A stretch of DNA of 64,000 bases from Buttiauxella agrestis ATCC 33320 (GCA_024169445.1 JALKFA010000001.1:1798001-1862000), one strand, 5' to 3'; shown: positions 8,560-22,333, numbered from the stretch's first letter. The notes: generated by a model from the sequence alone, not told the origin. Program-made: numbers and translations.

Positions 8560-9960
8560 TTATTTCAACGTGCGGATGTCAGCAAAATGACCAGATACCG
8601 CAGCGGCGGCTGCCATTGCTGGGCTAACCAGATGCGTGCGGCCACCACGGCCCTGACGGCCTTCGAAGTTACGGTTGCTGGTGGAAGCACAACGCTCACC
8701 GGGTTCCAGGCGGTCGTTGTTCATTGCCAGGCACATCGAGCAGCCTGGTAAACGCCATTCAAAGCCCGCTTCAATAAAGATCTTATCCAGACCTTCAGCT
8801 TCGGCCTGCGCTTTGACAGGGCCGGAACCAGGAACCACTAACGCCTGCACGCCTGGAGCCACTTTGCGGCCTTTGGCAATTTCAGCCGCAGCACGCAAAT
8901 CTTCAATGCGTGAGTTGGTGCATGAACCGATAAACACTTTATCTATAGCCACTTCGGTTAATGGAATGCCTGGTTTCAGGCCCATGTAAGCCAGTGCTTT
9001 TTCAGCAGAGGCGCGTTCAACAGGGTCCGCGAAGGATTCTGGATTCGGGATGTTTTCGGTGACGGAAATCACCTGGCCTGGGTTGGTACCCCAGGTGACT
9101 TGCGGTGCAATGTCAGCGGCGTCCAGCGTTACAATGGTGTCGAACTTAGCGCCTTCGTCGGTGCTGAAGGTTTTCCAGTACGCTACTGCATCGTCCCAGT
9201 CGGCATCTTTTGGTGCATGCAGGCGGCCTTTCACGTAGTTAAACGTAGTTTCGTCTGGAGCAACGATGCCAGCTTTAGCACCCATTTCGATTGCCATGTT
9301 GCACAGCGTCATGCGGCCTTCCATCGACAACGCCTGAATTGCGCTACCGCAGAATTCCACCACATGCCCGGTACCGCCAGCGCTGCCGGTTTTACCGATA
9401 ATTGCCAGCACGATGTCTTTTGCCGTGATGCCTGGTGCGGCGGTGCCGGTGACTTCAATCTTCATGGTTTTAGCACGACCCTGTTTCAGGGTTTGCGTCG
9501 CCAGAACGTGTTCAACTTCAGAAGTGCCGATACCGAACGCCAGTGCACCGAATGCGCCGTGGGTCGCGGTGTGGGAGTCGCCACAAACAATGGTCATGCC
9601 AGGCAAGGTGATACCTTGTTCTGGGCCCATGACATGGACGATGCCCTGGAATGGGTGGTTCAGGTCATACAACTCAACGCCGAATTCTTGGCAGTTTTTC
9701 ATCAACTCCTGCATTTGAATGCGGGCCATTTCGCCGGAAGCGTTGATGTCTTTAGTTTGCGTAGAAACGTTGTGATCCATGGTGGCAAACGTTTTGCCTG
9801 GCTGACGCACCGGGCGCTTATGCGCACGCAGGCCATCAAACGCCTGCGGGGAGGTCACTTCGTGAACCAGATGACGGTCGATATACAGCAGCGGCGTTTC
9901 GTCCACGGCTTCGTAAACGACGTGGGCATCGTACAATTTTTGATATAACGTCTTCGCCAT
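8560..9960 (-). CDS. leuC: 3-isopropylmalate dehydratase large subunit
   Basis: Catalytic Fe-S subunit of isopropylmalate isomerase, 466 residues as in E. coli. Cluster ligands are the Cys in [14 protein letters not shown] (about 347) and the CxxC in [11 protein letters not shown] (about 407-410). The substrate and family motifs [20 protein letters not shown] and [20 protein letters not shown] are intact. It starts 2 bases after the leuB stop, so it is coupled within the operon. Confidence 0.98.
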   Translation of the reverse strand: MAKTLYQKLYDAHVVYEAVDETPLLYIDRHLVHEVTSPQAFDGLRAHKRPVRQPGKTFATMDHNVSTQTKDINASGEMARIQMQELMKNCQEFGVELYDLNHPFQGIVHVMGPEQGITLPGMTIVCGDSHTATHGAFGALAFGIGTSEVEHVLATQTLKQGRAKTMKIEVTGTAAPGITAKDIVLAIIGKTGSAGGTGHVVEFCGSAIQALSMEGRMTLCNMAIEMGAKAGIVAPDETTFNYVKGRLHAPKDADWDDAVAYWKTFSTDEGAKFDTIVTLDAADIAPQVTWGTNPGQVISVTENIPNPESFADPVERASAEKALAYMGLKPGIPLTEVAIDKVFIGSCTNSRIEDLRAAAEIAKGRKVAPGVQALVVPGSGPVKAQAEAEGLDKIFIEAGFEWRLPGCSMCLAMNNDRLEPGERCASTSNRNFEGRQGRGGRTHLVSPAMAAAAAVSGHFADIRTLK

Positions 9961-9962
9961 GA

Positions 9963-12627
<2,665 letters not shown>

Positions 12628-12670
12628 GTTGTGGTCCTTTCTCGTCTTAGGGGCCGTTGCTACGAGCATA

Positions 12671-12700
12671 AAAAAACCCGCGCAGTGGCGCGGGTTTTTT
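12671..12700 (-). terminator. leu operon attenuator terminator
   Basis: Stem CCCGCGC/GCGCGGG with a 4-base loop, flanked by A and T runs, so that on the leu strand the stem is followed by seven U residues. It lies between leuL and leuA. Together with the leucine-rich leader this is the classical leu attenuation arrangement: translation of leuL with ample charged tRNA-Leu lets this hairpin form. Confidence 0.9.
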
Positions 12701-12717
12701 CTGTCTGATGGCTTGAA

Positions 12718-12801
12718 TCAACGCTTGATTTCGCCCACCAGCCTACCGCGCAAAGAAGTTGCGTTTAGTAGTAGGTCTAGTAGGCGAATGCTGCGAATCA
12801 T
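12718..12801 (-). CDS. leuL: leu operon leader peptide LeuL
   Basis: Regulatory leader peptide of 27 residues, beginning MIRSIRLLDLLLNATSLRGR and ending at a TGA. It contains five CTA leucine codons in a six-codon stretch (CTA CTA GAC CTA CTA CTA), then a TTG and a CTG. Ribosome stalling at these rare codons when charged tRNA-Leu is scarce would prevent the attenuator hairpin. The E. coli leader has a run of four leucines and shares the N-A-S/T-S-L-R-G-R segment. The peptide has no function beyond this. A promoter lies upstream and the attenuator downstream. Confidence 0.9.
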   Translation of the reverse strand: MIRSIRLLDLLLNATSLRGRLVGEIKR

Positions 12802-12835
12802 GTTTCAAGCCTCAAGTGAATTCGTTATGCATTTA

Positions 12836-12864
12836 TTGGTACTTGATCTGCTTTGCTGTGTCAA
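12836..12864 (-). promoter_or_regulatory. Putative leu operon promoter
   Basis: On the minus strand a perfect -35 TTGACA (12864-12859) is followed by 17 bases and a -10-like TACCAA/TACCAAT. It lies about 35 bases before the leuL start codon. The -10 match is moderate, and the start point cannot be fixed from sequence. Confidence 0.65.
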
Positions 12865-13471
12865 CACTCGATTGCCTCAACCCCCGATTAAGGATTGAAA
12901 GACAACCACCGATCTAAGCCATTTGTGCTGACATATCTAACTTTCATAATATATCTAAAAAGTATGGAAAAGGATTACTTACGTTCCCCTGTAAAATTGA
13001 AATTCTCAGAAACAATTAAAAATATAATGTTTGTTATCTATTTCATTCATCATGGTTATGATTTGAGGTCAATAATCCATGTTTTGATGCTATTTTAGGA
13101 ATTTGGCCTCTTTCTTTATTAACTGAATATGAGTAGGGAGATTGTTTCCGTGATGATGATGTTATCCATGCTTAATATATTATTCACTGTGCGAATCATT
13201 GTGTGTTAAGTCATTTTGTGATTTGATTAGCACGATCCAGAAATCAACTGACGAAGAGTAAAATCATATGAGTTTTATAGATTTATCAGGGTGTCAGTAG
13301 CTGAAGTCGTGTTGGTATATTAGAAAGCGTAAATTTATTGATTTATATCTGAATTGTTTAATTAACGTTTTTAAATGCATAAATCAGCATGCTCTGCTTA
13401 GTAAATGATAATAGGAGTAGTTCACAGGGCTAATCTGTGAATAAGGAATTGAAATCTTAGTGGAGACTAAC
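12865..13471. other. AT-rich leuL-leuO intergenic region
   Basis: About 600 bases with no convincing gene. From roughly 12930 to 13400 it is conspicuously AT-rich, with many A/T tracts and TATATT/AATATA motifs, unlike the flanking DNA. In E. coli the corresponding region is bound and silenced by H-NS and takes part in the leuABCD-leuO-ilvIH promoter relay; that role is inferred here. A short frame at 12895-13098 has no homology that I recognise and a composition expected by chance. Confidence 0.6.
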
Positions 13472-14416
13472 ATGTCTGATAACTACGTAGAGCAGCCAGC
13501 AGCTCATGATGGGTTTAAGCCTCAGTTGCGTTCCGTTGATTTAAATTTATTAACTGTATTTGATGCTGTTATGCAGGTGCAGAATATTACTCGTGCTGCT
13601 CAATCTCTGGGAATGTCCCAACCCGCAGTGAGTAATGCAGTAGCCCGGCTTAAAGTGATGTTCAATGATGAGCTGTTTGTTCGCTACGGCCGTGGTATCC
13701 AGCCTACAGCACGCGCATTTCAGCTATTTGGTTCAATTCGTCAGGCTTTGCAATTGATACAGAATGAGTTGCCGGGAGCAGGTTTCGAACCGAGCAGCAG
13801 TGAAAGAGTGTTTAACATCTGCGTCAGTAGTCCTTTGGACAATATGTTAACCTCTGCGATTTTCAATAATATGAAGCGTTTTGCTCCAGGTATTCAATTA
13901 TTGTTTAAGTCTTCATTAAATAAAGATATTGAACATCAATTGCGTTATCAAGAGACCGAGTTTGTTATTAGCTATAGTGAATTTCGTCGTCCTGAGTTTA
14001 CTTGTATCCCATTGTTTGAAGATGAAATGGTACTGGTAGCCAATCAGAAGCATCCGCGTTTAATTAAACCGCTTACTGAAGAAGATGTTTATAACGAAAA
14101 ACATGCAGTGGTCTCCCTTGAGCGTTTTGCATCATTTAGTGCTCCGTGGTATCACACTTTGGAACAGCAATCCTGTATTGCTTATCAAGGAATGGCATTA
14201 ACTAGTGTTTTAAATGTTGTTTCGCAGACTCAATTGGTCGCTATCGCACCACGCTGGTTAGCTGAAGAGTTTGCTGAATCACTTCATTTGCAAACATTCC
14301 CACTGCCGCTGCAAAATAATAAGGCCACCTGCTATTTATCCTGGCACGAAGCTGCCGGACGCGATAAAGGGCATCAGTGGATGGAAAAACTCCTGACCAC
14401 TGTATGTAGTAAATAG
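13472..14416 (+). CDS. leuO: LysR-family regulator LeuO
   Basis: LysR-type transcription factor and antagonist of H-NS silencing, 314 residues with the chosen start, the same as E. coli LeuO. The HTH lies at about 20-80 ([20 protein letters not shown], then [14 protein letters not shown]), and the effector-binding domain is at about 100-310. The start MSDNYVEQ has GGAG 7 bases upstream; a GTG 12 bases earlier is in frame but has no better site. It is divergent from leuABCD and upstream of ilvIH, as in E. coli. Expression is normally silenced by H-NS, consistent with the AT-rich upstream DNA. Confidence 0.95.
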   Translation: MSDNYVEQPAAHDGFKPQLRSVDLNLLTVFDAVMQVQNITRAAQSLGMSQPAVSNAVARLKVMFNDELFVRYGRGIQPTARAFQLFGSIRQALQLIQNELPGAGFEPSSSERVFNICVSSPLDNMLTSAIFNNMKRFAPGIQLLFKSSLNKDIEHQLRYQETEFVISYSEFRRPEFTCIPLFEDEMVLVANQKHPRLIKPLTEEDVYNEKHAVVSLERFASFSAPWYHTLEQQSCIAYQGMALTSVLNVVSQTQLVAIAPRWLAEEFAESLHLQTFPLPLQNNKATCYLSWHEAAGRDKGHQWMEKLLTTVCSK

Positions 14417-14826
14417 GTTCCGATTGTTCACTTGATCCAGCCGGATAGTAAAAGCTATTCGGTTATTCCGCATTTATTCATTTTTCTGGTTTTTTTCTCT
14501 GTAGTTGTTTTTGTTCTTTCCTTCCTTCGATCCCAATAATTCCTGCTGTAATTAGATTTAACCTACAAAGCCACCATTCATAACATTTTCAATCATAATC
14601 TTTGCTTATGCTCAGAGCTTAACTCCGTCTGAGTAGTGTTTTGCAGTGTTGATGAGAAAACGCTGTATCGACGGCTGAAGATTGGCAATTGATTGCCTGA
14701 TTTTCAGCGGTTATGTTAGGCGGACTATCAAAAAAGAAAATAAATGCAGGGCGCAACAACCTGTCTCAACGACTTAGCCGAAATGATTTCAGCGGTCGGT
14801 CAAACACGTAAGCCTGGAGGCAAACC
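14417..14826 (+). promoter_or_regulatory. leuO-ilvI intergenic region (ilvIH control region)
   Basis: About 410 bases with no gene. An imperfect hairpin CCGGATAG/CTATTCGG (14441-14462) just past leuO may end its transcript. The rest is AT-rich with T tracts. In E. coli this region carries the ilvIH promoter and several Lrp sites; I cannot place individual Lrp sites here. An ATG at 14744 opens a frame that runs into ilvI out of register and is probably not used. Confidence 0.55.
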
Positions 14827-16551
14827 ATGGAGATGTTGTCAGGAGCCGAGATGGTCGTTCGATCGCTTATCGATCAGGGCGTTAAACATGTATTCGGTTA
14901 CCCCGGAGGCGCAGTACTCGATATTTACGATGCGCTTCATACTATTGGCGGCATTGATCATGTGCTGGTACGCCACGAACAAGCAGCAGTGCATATGGCC
15001 GATGGCCTTGCACGTGCAACCGGTGAAGTGGGTGTCGTACTTGTGACATCAGGTCCGGGTGCGACAAACGCGATAACCGGTATAGCTACGGCTTATATGG
15101 ATTCAATCCCGATGGTCGTACTATCGGGCCAGGTGGCGACATCCCTTATTGGCTATGACGCTTTTCAGGAATGCGACATGGTGGGAATTTCTCGCCCGGT
15201 CGTAAAACATAGTTTCTTAGTCAAACAAGCGGAAGATATTCCGGCCATTATTAAAAAAGCCTTCTGGCTCGCAGCAAGCGGTCGCCCAGGGCCTGTGGTG
15301 GTGGATTTGCCGAAAGACATTATGAGTCCGGCAAACAAGTTTCCTTATAGCTACCCTGAATCCGTCAGCATGCGTTCTTATAACCCGACCACTCAAGGTC
15401 ACAAAGGGCAGATTAAGCGTGCACTGCAAACGTTGCTGGCGGCGAAAAAACCGGTGATGTATGTCGGCGGCGGGGCAATCACTGCTGCTTGCCATGACGA
15501 ATTGCACGAGCTGGCGGAAAAACTCAATATTCCCGTTGTTTCCTCCTTAATGGGGTTGGGTGCATTCCCGGGAACGCATCGTCAGGCATTAGGAATGCTG
15601 GGGATGCACGGAACCTACGAAGCCAACATGGTGATGCACAATTCCGATGTGATTTTCGGTGTCGGAGTGCGCTTTGATGACCGCACCACTAACAATCTGG
15701 CGAAGTACTGCCCGAACGCGACTGTGCTGCATATTGATATCGACCCAACTTCGATATCTAAAACAGTCGGTGCAGATATTCCAATTGTTGGCGATGCGCG
15801 TCAGGTTTTACAGCAGATGCTGGAATTGCTGGCGCAGGAGGATACGTCACAATCCTGCGATGAAATTCGTGACTGGTGGCAACAGATTGAGCAATGGCGT
15901 GCGCGTCAGTGCCTCGAATTTGACAGAACCAGCGATAAAATTAAGCCACAGGCAGTTATTGAAACTATCTACCGTCTGACCAAAGGCGAAGCTTACGTCA
16001 CTTCGGATGTCGGCCAGCACCAGATGTTCGCCGCACTCTATTACACCTTTGATAAACCACGCCGTTGGATTAACTCTGGTGGCCTCGGCACCATGGGCTT
16101 TGGCCTGCCTGCGGCACTAGGTGTGAAGCTGGCATTGCCGGAGGAAACCGTAGTTTGTGTCACCGGCGATGGCAGTATTCAGATGAATATCCAGGAGCTT
16201 TCTACTGCGCTGCAATACGGTTTGCCAGTGTTAGTGCTCAATCTTAATAACCGCTATCTCGGCATGGTCAAACAGTGGCAGGACATGATTTATTCGGGTC
16301 GCCACTCCCAATCCTATATGGAGTCTTTACCTGATTTTGTACGCGTTGCAGAAGCTTACGGCCACGTTGGGATTGGTATCAGTAAACCTGAAGAACTGGA
16401 AAGCAAACTTATTGAAGCGCTGGAAGCGGTGCGTAACCAGCGTCTGGTATTTGTCGATGTGACTGTCGATGGCACTGAGCATGTGTACCCAATGCAGATC
16501 CGTGGCGGTGGTATGGATGAGATGTGGTTAAGTAAAACGGAGAGAACCTGA
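14827..16551 (+). CDS. ilvI: Acetolactate synthase III large subunit
   Basis: ThDP- and FAD-dependent catalytic subunit of AHAS III, making acetolactate or acetohydroxybutyrate for valine, leucine and isoleucine synthesis. It has 574 residues as in E. coli. The ThDP Glu is in [15 protein letters not shown], and the ThDP/Mg motif is [19 protein letters not shown] with NLNNRYLG after it. Other signatures are [13 protein letters not shown] and [25 protein letters not shown]-type site precedes the ATG. It is two bases from ilvH. Confidence 0.98.
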   Translation: MEMLSGAEMVVRSLIDQGVKHVFGYPGGAVLDIYDALHTIGGIDHVLVRHEQAAVHMADGLARATGEVGVVLVTSGPGATNAITGIATAYMDSIPMVVLSGQVATSLIGYDAFQECDMVGISRPVVKHSFLVKQAEDIPAIIKKAFWLAASGRPGPVVVDLPKDIMSPANKFPYSYPESVSMRSYNPTTQGHKGQIKRALQTLLAAKKPVMYVGGGAITAACHDELHELAEKLNIPVVSSLMGLGAFPGTHRQALGMLGMHGTYEANMVMHNSDVIFGVGVRFDDRTTNNLAKYCPNATVLHIDIDPTSISKTVGADIPIVGDARQVLQQMLELLAQEDTSQSCDEIRDWWQQIEQWRARQCLEFDRTSDKIKPQAVIETIYRLTKGEAYVTSDVGQHQMFAALYYTFDKPRRWINSGGLGTMGFGLPAALGVKLALPEETVVCVTGDGSIQMNIQELSTALQYGLPVLVLNLNNRYLGMVKQWQDMIYSGRHSQSYMESLPDFVRVAEAYGHVGIGISKPEELESKLIEALEAVRNQRLVFVDVTVDGTEHVYPMQIRGGGMDEMWLSKTERT

Positions 16552-16553
16552 TT

Positions 16554-17045
16554 ATGCGCCGGATATTATCTGTACTACTCGAAAATGAGTCCGGGGCGCT
16601 GTCCCGAGTTATTGGCTTGTTCGCTCAGCGTGGTTACAACATTGAAAGCCTGACGGTGGCACCGACTGACGATCCGACACTGTCTCGTATGACTATCCAA
16701 ACGGTAGGTGATGCAAAAGTGCTTGAGCAGATTGAAAAGCAATTGCACAAGCTGGTTGATGTTCTGCGGGTGAGTGAACTGGGACAAGGGGCTCACGTTG
16801 AGCGCGAAATCATGCTGGTTAAAGTACAAGCCAGTGGTTACGGGCGTGAAGAAGTGAAGCGCAACGCAGAGATCTTTCGTGGGCAAATCATTGATGTAAC
16901 CCCAACGCTGTATACGGTTCAGTTAGCAGGAACCAGCGATAAGCTAGACGCTTTCCTGAATACGATTCGTGAAGTGGCAAAAATTGTCGAAGTGGCACGC
17001 TCGGGTATTGTGGGCGTATCGCGTGGTGATAAGATCATGCGCTAG
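16554..17045 (+). CDS. ilvH: Acetolactate synthase III regulatory subunit
   Basis: Small subunit of AHAS III giving valine feedback inhibition. It has 163 residues. The N-terminal ACT domain begins [20 protein letters not shown], with the valine-site segment [13 protein letters not shown]. The C-terminal ACT-like domain extends to about 160. It is coupled to ilvI by two bases and followed by a strong terminator. Confidence 0.98.
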   Translation: MRRILSVLLENESGALSRVIGLFAQRGYNIESLTVAPTDDPTLSRMTIQTVGDAKVLEQIEKQLHKLVDVLRVSELGQGAHVEREIMLVKVQASGYGREEVKRNAEIFRGQIIDVTPTLYTVQLAGTSDKLDAFLNTIREVAKIVEVARSGIVGVSRGDKIMR

Positions 17046-17069
17046 CCTGTGAATGGCGAATAAAAAGTA

Positions 17070-17099
17070 ACCCGGTCTACTCATGCCGGGTTTTTTTTT
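17070..17099 (+). terminator. Intrinsic terminator of ilvIH
   Basis: CCCGG/CCGGG stem with a 10-base loop, followed by nine T residues, about 25 bases past the ilvH stop. Confidence 0.88.
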
Positions 17100-17218
17100 G
17101 CAAATGACCCAACAACTGCCAGTAAAAGCGGTTGCCCGAGTTATTATTCTGCGCTTAGATGATAAAAATGAAACCATGACCAGGGCATGGTTATGGCAAT
17201 CCTAAATAAGGGGCTACT

Positions 17219-18223
17219 GTGAAATTGGATGAAATCGCGCGCCTGGCTGGAGTTTCGCGCACCACGGCGAGCTACGTCATCAACGGTAAGGCAAAGCAGT
17301 ATCGCGTCAGCGATAAGACTGTTGATAAAGTTATGGCGGTTGTTCGTGAACATAACTACCACCCGAATGCGGTGGCGGCGGGATTACGTGCCGGGCGTAC
17401 GCGTTCTATCGGATTGGTTATTCCAGATCTTGAGAACACGAGTTATACCCGTATCGCTAACTATCTCGAGCGGCAGGCTCGTCAGCGTGGGTACCAGCTA
17501 TTAATTGCCTGCTCTGAAGATCAGCCGGATAACGAAATGCGCTGTATCGAACATCTGTTGCAACGTCAGGTGGATGCCATCATTGTTTCCACCTCTTTAC
17601 CCCCTGAGCATCCGTTCTATCAGCGTTGGGCGAACGATCCCTTCCCAATAATTGCACTCGATCGTGCATTAGACCGTGAAAATTTCATCAGCGTAGTGGG
17701 TGCTGACCAGGAAGATGCAGAAATGCTGGCCAGCGAGCTGCGTACTTTTCCTGCTGAAACTGTACTTTACCTTGGCGCATTGCCGGAGCTTTCCGTCAGC
17801 TATCTGCGTGAACAAGGTTTTCGCACTGCATGGAAGGATGATCCGCGTGAGGTGAATTTCCTCTATGCCAACAGCTACGAGCGCGAAGCTGCAGCACAGT
17901 TATTTGATAAATGGCTGGAAACCCATCCAATGCCACAGGCCCTGTACACCACTTCATTTGCGTTATTACAAGGTGTTATGGATGTAACATTGCGGCGTGA
18001 GGGGCAATTACCGACAGAGTTGGCGATTGCTACCTTTGGGGATCATGAATTGCTCGATTTCCTGCAATGCCCAGTCCTCGCGGTAGCTCAGCGCCACCGT
18101 GATGTTGCGGAGCGTGTGCTGGAATTAGTTCTTGCCAGTCTTGATGAGCCACGTAAACCTAAGGCCGGCCTCACTCGTATTCGCCGTAATCTATACCGTC
18201 GTGGCAGTTTAAGTCGCCACTAA
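17219..18223 (+). CDS. cra: Catabolite repressor/activator Cra (FruR)
   Basis: LacI-family regulator of central carbon metabolism that responds to fructose phosphates. It has 334 residues as in E. coli. The N-terminal HTH and hinge cover [20 protein letters not shown] to about residue 60, and a periplasmic-binding-protein-like effector domain fills about 62-330. It starts at GTG, as the E. coli gene does, with AAGGGG upstream. It stands alone between ilvH and mraZ. Confidence 0.97.
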   Translation: MKLDEIARLAGVSRTTASYVINGKAKQYRVSDKTVDKVMAVVREHNYHPNAVAAGLRAGRTRSIGLVIPDLENTSYTRIANYLERQARQRGYQLLIACSEDQPDNEMRCIEHLLQRQVDAIIVSTSLPPEHPFYQRWANDPFPIIALDRALDRENFISVVGADQEDAEMLASELRTFPAETVLYLGALPELSVSYLREQGFRTAWKDDPREVNFLYANSYEREAAAQLFDKWLETHPMPQALYTTSFALLQGVMDVTLRREGQLPTELAIATFGDHELLDFLQCPVLAVAQRHRDVAERVLELVLASLDEPRKPKAGLTRIRRNLYRRGSLSRH

Positions 18224-18228
18224 CAAGA

Positions 18229-18256
18229 AATGGCAGTTCCGGCTGCCATTCTTATT
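18229..18256 (+). terminator. Putative cra terminator
   Basis: Perfect 8-bp stem AATGGCAG/CTGCCATT with a 6-base loop, followed by CTTATTT, right after the cra stop codon. The T tract is interrupted. Confidence 0.6.
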
Positions 18257-18694
18257 TAAGAATATTCTCGTGTTAATTCCCTTAGTAATACAGGTAATTA
18301 TTTTTTACCGGTAATAGTTAAATCTTTAATTCCAGAATCGATATAACACGGCTTTGGAATTATTTTGTTACATAGCAATGTGTAAAAATGCCGGATAATT
18401 AAACAATAGCTATCTGAAAAGAATCAAACTTCCCTCCAGCCCGCGCTTCGCCTACATCTGACGCTGTTATCCTGCCGAGAAATACCTTAAAATGCCGACC
18501 GCGTCGCAAACTGGACACTTCATATTTTACCTGTCAGGTTTTCAGTCGATTTAACGATATTTATGCTTATTGATCCTTTTTCTTTCAAATATTCATAACG
18601 TTAATTTTGCATCGTGAATGTAGCGCCTTTTCACGCCAGTCATTTATCAATCGCTTAGGAGATGAAAATTATTTCCGTCTGCGTTGTAGCTTGC
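18257..18694. other. cra-mraZ intergenic region
   Basis: About 440 bases before the mra promoter with no credible gene. It is AT-rich in its first third. Short frames here (for example 18607-18807) run into the promoter and operator and are not coding. No recognisable RNA was found. Confidence 0.5.
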
Positions 18695-18724
18695 TTGACA
18701 AGGTTTTCCTCCGCTCCGTAAACT
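18695..18724 (+). promoter_or_regulatory. Promoter of the dcw cluster (Pmra)
   Basis: Perfect -35 TTGACA, 18-base spacer, -10 TAAACT, immediately upstream of the MraZ repeats and about 60 bases before mraZ. Position and sequence correspond to the main E. coli mra promoter driving the division and cell-wall genes. Confidence 0.85.
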
Positions 18725-18732
18725 CCTTTAGG

Positions 18733-18757
18733 TGGGATTTTGTGGGTCAAAGTGGTG
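18733..18757 (+). promoter_or_regulatory. MraZ operator repeats
   Basis: Three pentamers TGGGA, TGGGT and TGGTG spaced exactly 10 bases apart. This is the direct-repeat pattern to which MraZ binds as a ring to repress its own cluster in E. coli. It lies between the -10 element and the mraZ start. Confidence 0.82.
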
Positions 18758-18785
18758 GAAAGGGGAATTTAAGGGTGAGGCTGGC

Positions 18786-19244
18786 ATGTTCCGTGGGGCA
18801 ACATTAGTCAATCTCGACAGCAAAGGGCGGCTCGCCGTTCCTACCCGTTACCGGGATGCGCTTGTCGAAACCTCTGAAGGTCAGATGGTTTGTACCATCG
18901 ACATCCATCACCCATGCCTGCTGCTTTATACCCTTCCCGAGTGGGAAATTATTGAACAAAAGCTAGCTCGTCTGTCGAGCATGAACCCGGTTGAGCGTCG
19001 CGTGCAGCGATTGTTACTGGGCCATGCCAGTGAATGTCAGATGGATAGCGCCGGGCGTTTGTTGTTGGCCCCAGTTTTGCGCCAACACGCCGGGCTAACC
19101 AAAGAAGTGATGCTGGTTGGGCAGTTCAATAAGTTTGAACTGTGGGATGAAACGACCTGGCATCAACAGGTCAAGGAAGACATCGACGCTGAGCAGGCCA
19201 CGACGACTACGTTGTCGGATAGGCTGCAGGACTTGTCACTATAA
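18786..19244 (+). CDS. mraZ: Transcriptional regulator MraZ
   Basis: Ring-forming DNA-binding protein that represses the dcw cluster, 152 residues as in E. coli. It contains two SpoVT-AbrB-type domains, the first starting [20 protein letters not shown] and the second around [14 protein letters not shown]. The start is chosen by homology; an ATG 54 bases upstream lies inside the operator. First gene of the cluster, 3 bases before rsmH. Confidence 0.96.
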   Translation: MFRGATLVNLDSKGRLAVPTRYRDALVETSEGQMVCTIDIHHPCLLLYTLPEWEIIEQKLARLSSMNPVERRVQRLLLGHASECQMDSAGRLLLAPVLRQHAGLTKEVMLVGQFNKFELWDETTWHQQVKEDIDAEQATTTTLSDRLQDLSL

Positions 19245-19247
19245 ATA

Positions 19248-20189
19248 ATGATGGAAAATTTTAAACATACTTCGGTGCTGCTTGATGAGGCCGTGAATGG
19301 TCTTAACATTCGTCAGGATGGTATCTACATTGATGGCACCTTTGGTCGTGGCGGCCATTCTCGTTTGATTCTTTCCCAACTGGGACCAGAAGGACGCTTG
19401 CTGGCTATCGACCGTGATCCGCAAGCAATTGAAGCGGCTCAGGCAATTGATGACCCACGCTTCTCCATTATTCATGGGCCTTTCTCTGAATTAGCTGAAT
19501 ACGCACGCGAACGCGATTTGCTGGGAAAAATTGACGGCATCCTGTTGGATCTTGGCGTCTCTTCACCGCAACTCGATGATGCTGAACGCGGTTTCTCGTT
19601 TATGCGTGACGGCCCGTTAGATATGCGTATGGACCCAACTCGTGGTCAATCCGCTGCTCAGTGGTTACTCACAGCAGACGAAGCTGATATCGCCTGGGTT
19701 ATTAAAACCTTTGGTGAAGAAAAGTTCGGTAAGCGTATTGCTCGCGCCATTATTGAGCGCAACCGTGAACAGCCAATGACTCGTACCAAAGAACTGGCAA
19801 CAGTCGTGGCTGCGGCAATGCCGGTAAAAGATAAGTTTAAACATCCGGCAACGCGTACGTTCCAGGCGATCCGTATCTGGATCAACAGTGAACTTGAAGA
19901 GATTGAACAGGCACTTAAAGGTTCAATTGAAACACTGTCCCCTGGTGGCCGCTTGTCGATTATCAGTTTCCACTCTTTGGAAGACCGGATTGTTAAGCGC
20001 TTTATGCGTGAAAACACCCGTGGGCCACAGGTTCCGGCTGGTATTCCAATGACTGAAGCTCAGTTGAATAAACTCGGCGGCAGATATTTAAAATCCATCG
20101 GCAAAATGATGCCGGGTGACGAAGAAGTGGCGGAAAACCCACGCGCGCGTAGTTCGGTACTGCGTATCGCTGAAAGGACGAACGCATGA
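19248..20189 (+). CDS. rsmH: 16S rRNA (cytosine1402-N4)-methyltransferase
   Basis: SAM-dependent methylation of C1402 in the 30S P site, 313 residues as in E. coli. The SAM motif is [36 protein letters not shown] and [16 protein letters not shown] are family signatures. It begins MMENFKHTS. Its stop overlaps the ftsL start (ATGA). Confidence 0.97.
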   Translation: MMENFKHTSVLLDEAVNGLNIRQDGIYIDGTFGRGGHSRLILSQLGPEGRLLAIDRDPQAIEAAQAIDDPRFSIIHGPFSELAEYARERDLLGKIDGILLDLGVSSPQLDDAERGFSFMRDGPLDMRMDPTRGQSAAQWLLTADEADIAWVIKTFGEEKFGKRIARAIIERNREQPMTRTKELATVVAAAMPVKDKFKHPATRTFQAIRIWINSELEEIEQALKGSIETLSPGGRLSIISFHSLEDRIVKRFMRENTRGPQVPAGIPMTEAQLNKLGGRYLKSIGKMMPGDEEVAENPRARSSVLRIAERTNA

Positions 20190-20551
20190 TCAATAAAGTG
20201 GCAGAAGCCCTAAATAAAGTTACTGGCCAGTTGAGCAGTGGCGAGCGTCATGCACTACCAGCGGTGATTGGTGGTGACTTGCTGCGTCATGGGAAAATGC
20301 CACTGATTTTGTTTACCGCCATTATCGTTACCGCCATTTTCGTGGTCACCACCGCGCACCATACCCGTCTGCTTACCGCACAGCGTGAGCAAATGGTGGT
20401 GGAGCGTGATGCGTTAGATATCGAGTGGCGCAACCTGATTTTGGAAGAAAACGCACTAGGCGATCATAGCCGAGTGGAGCGGGTCGCGACGGAAAAGCTG
20501 CAATTGCAGCATGTCGACCCATCGCAGGAAAACATCGTAGTTCAGCAATAA
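20186..20551 (+). CDS. ftsL: Cell division protein FtsL
   Basis: Bitopic inner-membrane protein of the FtsQLB complex, 121 residues. A cytoplasmic N-terminus of about 37 residues is followed by one membrane segment ([20 protein letters not shown]) and a periplasmic coiled coil (about 60-105), which binds FtsB. Overlaps rsmH by 4 bases; ftsI follows after 15 bases. Confidence 0.96.
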   Translation: MINKVAEALNKVTGQLSSGERHALPAVIGGDLLRHGKMPLILFTAIIVTAIFVVTTAHHTRLLTAQREQMVVERDALDIEWRNLILEENALGDHSRVERVATEKLQLQHVDPSQENIVVQQ

Positions 20552-20566
20552 GGAATCGCGTGACAG

Positions 20567-22333
20567 ATGAGAGCAGCGGCAAAAACGCTTAAACCGAAAC
20601 GCCAGGAAGAACAGGCCAACTTTGTAAGTTGGCGTTTTGCGTTGCTTTGCGGTTGCATTTTGCTGGCGCTGGTTTTCCTGTTGGGGCGCGTTGCCTGGCT
20701 GCAAATCATCGCGCCAGACATGTTAGTGCGCCAGGGGGATATGCGTTCCCTGCGCGTGCAAGAAGTCTCGACTTCTCGTGGCATGATTAGCGACCGTGCA
20801 GGTCGTCCACTGGCAGTGAGTGTGCCGGTGAATGCGATTTGGGCAGACCCTAAAGAGTTGCATGATGCGGGTGGCATTACGCTTGATAACCGCTGGAAAG
20901 CACTGGCAGATGCTCTAAAAATCCCTCTTGATCAGCTTGCTTCTCGCGTCAACAGCAATCCAAAAGGTCGCTTTATTTATCTGGCACGCCAGGTAAACCC
21001 CGATATCGGCGACTACATCAAAAAACTCAAACTTCCAGGGATTCATCTACGTGAAGAGTCTCGTCGCTACTACCCATCTGGCGAAGTAACCGCTCACCTT
21101 ATTGGCTTCACCAACGTCGATAGTCAGGGGATTGAAGGCGTCGAAAAGAGCTTCGATAAATGGCTTACCGGCCAACCTGGCGAGCGCGTTGTGCGTAAAG
21201 ACCGCTACGGTCGCGTCATCGAAGATATCTCCTCAACCGATAGCCAGGCTGCCCATAACCTGGCTTTGAGCATTGATGAACGCCTGCAGGCGCTGGTTTA
21301 TCGCGAGCTCAACAACGCTGTGGCCTTCAACAAAGCTGAATCAGGTAGTGCAGTGCTGGTGGATGTGAATACAGGTGAAGTGTTGGCGATGGCTAACAGC
21401 CCTTCCTACAACCCCAATAACCTGACCGGCACGCCGAAAGACATTATGCGTAACCGTACTATTACGGACGTTTTCGAGCCAGGTTCGACAGTTAAACCGA
21501 TGGTTGTCATGACCGCTCTGCAACGTGGTGTGGTACGTGAAAACACCGTTCTGAATACCGTGCCGTACCGCATTAATGGTCATGAGATCAAAGATGTGGC
21601 GCGCTACAGCGAATTGACCCTTACCGGGGTACTACAGAAGTCGAGTAACGTCGGGGTTTCAAAACTGGCGTTAGCGATGCCCTCCTCAGCGTTGGTAGAT
21701 ACTTACTCACGTTTTGGATTGGGAAAAGCGACCAACTTGGGGCTGGTCGGAGAACGCAGTGGCTTATATCCGCAAAAACAACGGTGGTCTGACATAGAGA
21801 GGGCCACCTTCTCTTTCGGCTACGGGCTAATGGTAACCCCGTTACAGTTAGCGCGTGTCTACGCAACGATCGGCAGCTACGGCGTATATCGTCCGTTGTC
21901 GATAACGAAGGTTGATCCACCGGTTCCAGGTGAACGTATCTTCCCTGAACCGTTGGTTCGTACCGTCGTTCATATGATGGAAAGTGTGGCATTACCCGGT
22001 GGTGGTGGCGTGAAAGCGGCCATCAAGGGTTACCGCATTGCAATTAAGACCGGTACTGCGAAAAAAGTCGGGCCGGATGGAAAATACGTCAACAAATACA
22101 TCGCTTACACCGCAGGTGTTGCGCCAGCCAGTAATCCACGATTCGCTTTGGTTGTGGTCATTAACGATCCACAAGCAGGTAAATATTACGGTGGTGCCGT
22201 CTCTGCACCTGTGTTCGGTGCCATCATGGGCGGCGTTCTGCGCACCATGAATATCGAACCGGATGCTTTGGCGACAGGTGAAAAAAGTGAATTTGTAATC
22301 AATCAAAAAGAGGGAACAGGTGGCAGATCGTAA
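20567..22333 (+). CDS. ftsI: Penicillin-binding protein 3 (septal transpeptidase)
   Basis: Class B PBP that cross-links septal peptidoglycan with FtsW. It has 588 residues as in E. coli. One membrane segment lies at about 22-40 ([20 protein letters not shown]), followed by the pedestal domain and the transpeptidase domain. The active-site Ser is in EPGSTVKPM (STVK, about 307), with SSNVG (SxN) and KTGTA (KTG) motifs. It overlaps murE by 14 bases. Confidence 0.98.
   Translation: MRAAAKTLKPKRQEEQANFVSWRFALLCGCILLALVFLLGRVAWLQIIAPDMLVRQGDMRSLRVQEVSTSRGMISDRAGRPLAVSVPVNAIWADPKELHDAGGITLDNRWKALADALKIPLDQLASRVNSNPKGRFIYLARQVNPDIGDYIKKLKLPGIHLREESRRYYPSGEVTAHLIGFTNVDSQGIEGVEKSFDKWLTGQPGERVVRKDRYGRVIEDISSTDSQAAHNLALSIDERLQALVYRELNNAVAFNKAESGSAVLVDVNTGEVLAMANSPSYNPNNLTGTPKDIMRNRTITDVFEPGSTVKPMVVMTALQRGVVRENTVLNTVPYRINGHEIKDVARYSELTLTGVLQKSSNVGVSKLALAMPSSALVDTYSRFGLGKATNLGLVGERSGLYPQKQRWSDIERATFSFGYGLMVTPLQLARVYATIGSYGVYRPLSITKVDPPVPGERIFPEPLVRTVVHMMESVALPGGGGVKAAIKGYRIAIKTGTAKKVGPDGKYVNKYIAYTAGVAPASNPRFALVVVINDPQAGKYYGGAVSAPVFGAIMGGVLRTMNIEPDALATGEKSEFVINQKEGTGGRS

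Noticed and set aside
9100-9948. 282-codon frame opposite leuC
   Set aside because: Shadow of leuC, which has all catalytic motifs in the other strand; the antisense protein has no recognisable features.
12895-13098. 67-codon frame in the AT-rich leuL-leuO gap
   Set aside because: No ribosome-binding site of note, no family resemblance, and composition expected of random AT-rich DNA.
13460-13471. GTG start of leuO four codons before the chosen ATG
   Set aside because: The GGAG site is well spaced for the ATG, and that start gives the usual 314-residue length.
14744-15046. 100-codon frame starting before ilvI, possible leader peptide
   Set aside because: It runs well into ilvI in another frame, has no excess of Val, Leu or Ile codons, and ilvIH in enterics is controlled by Lrp rather than attenuation.
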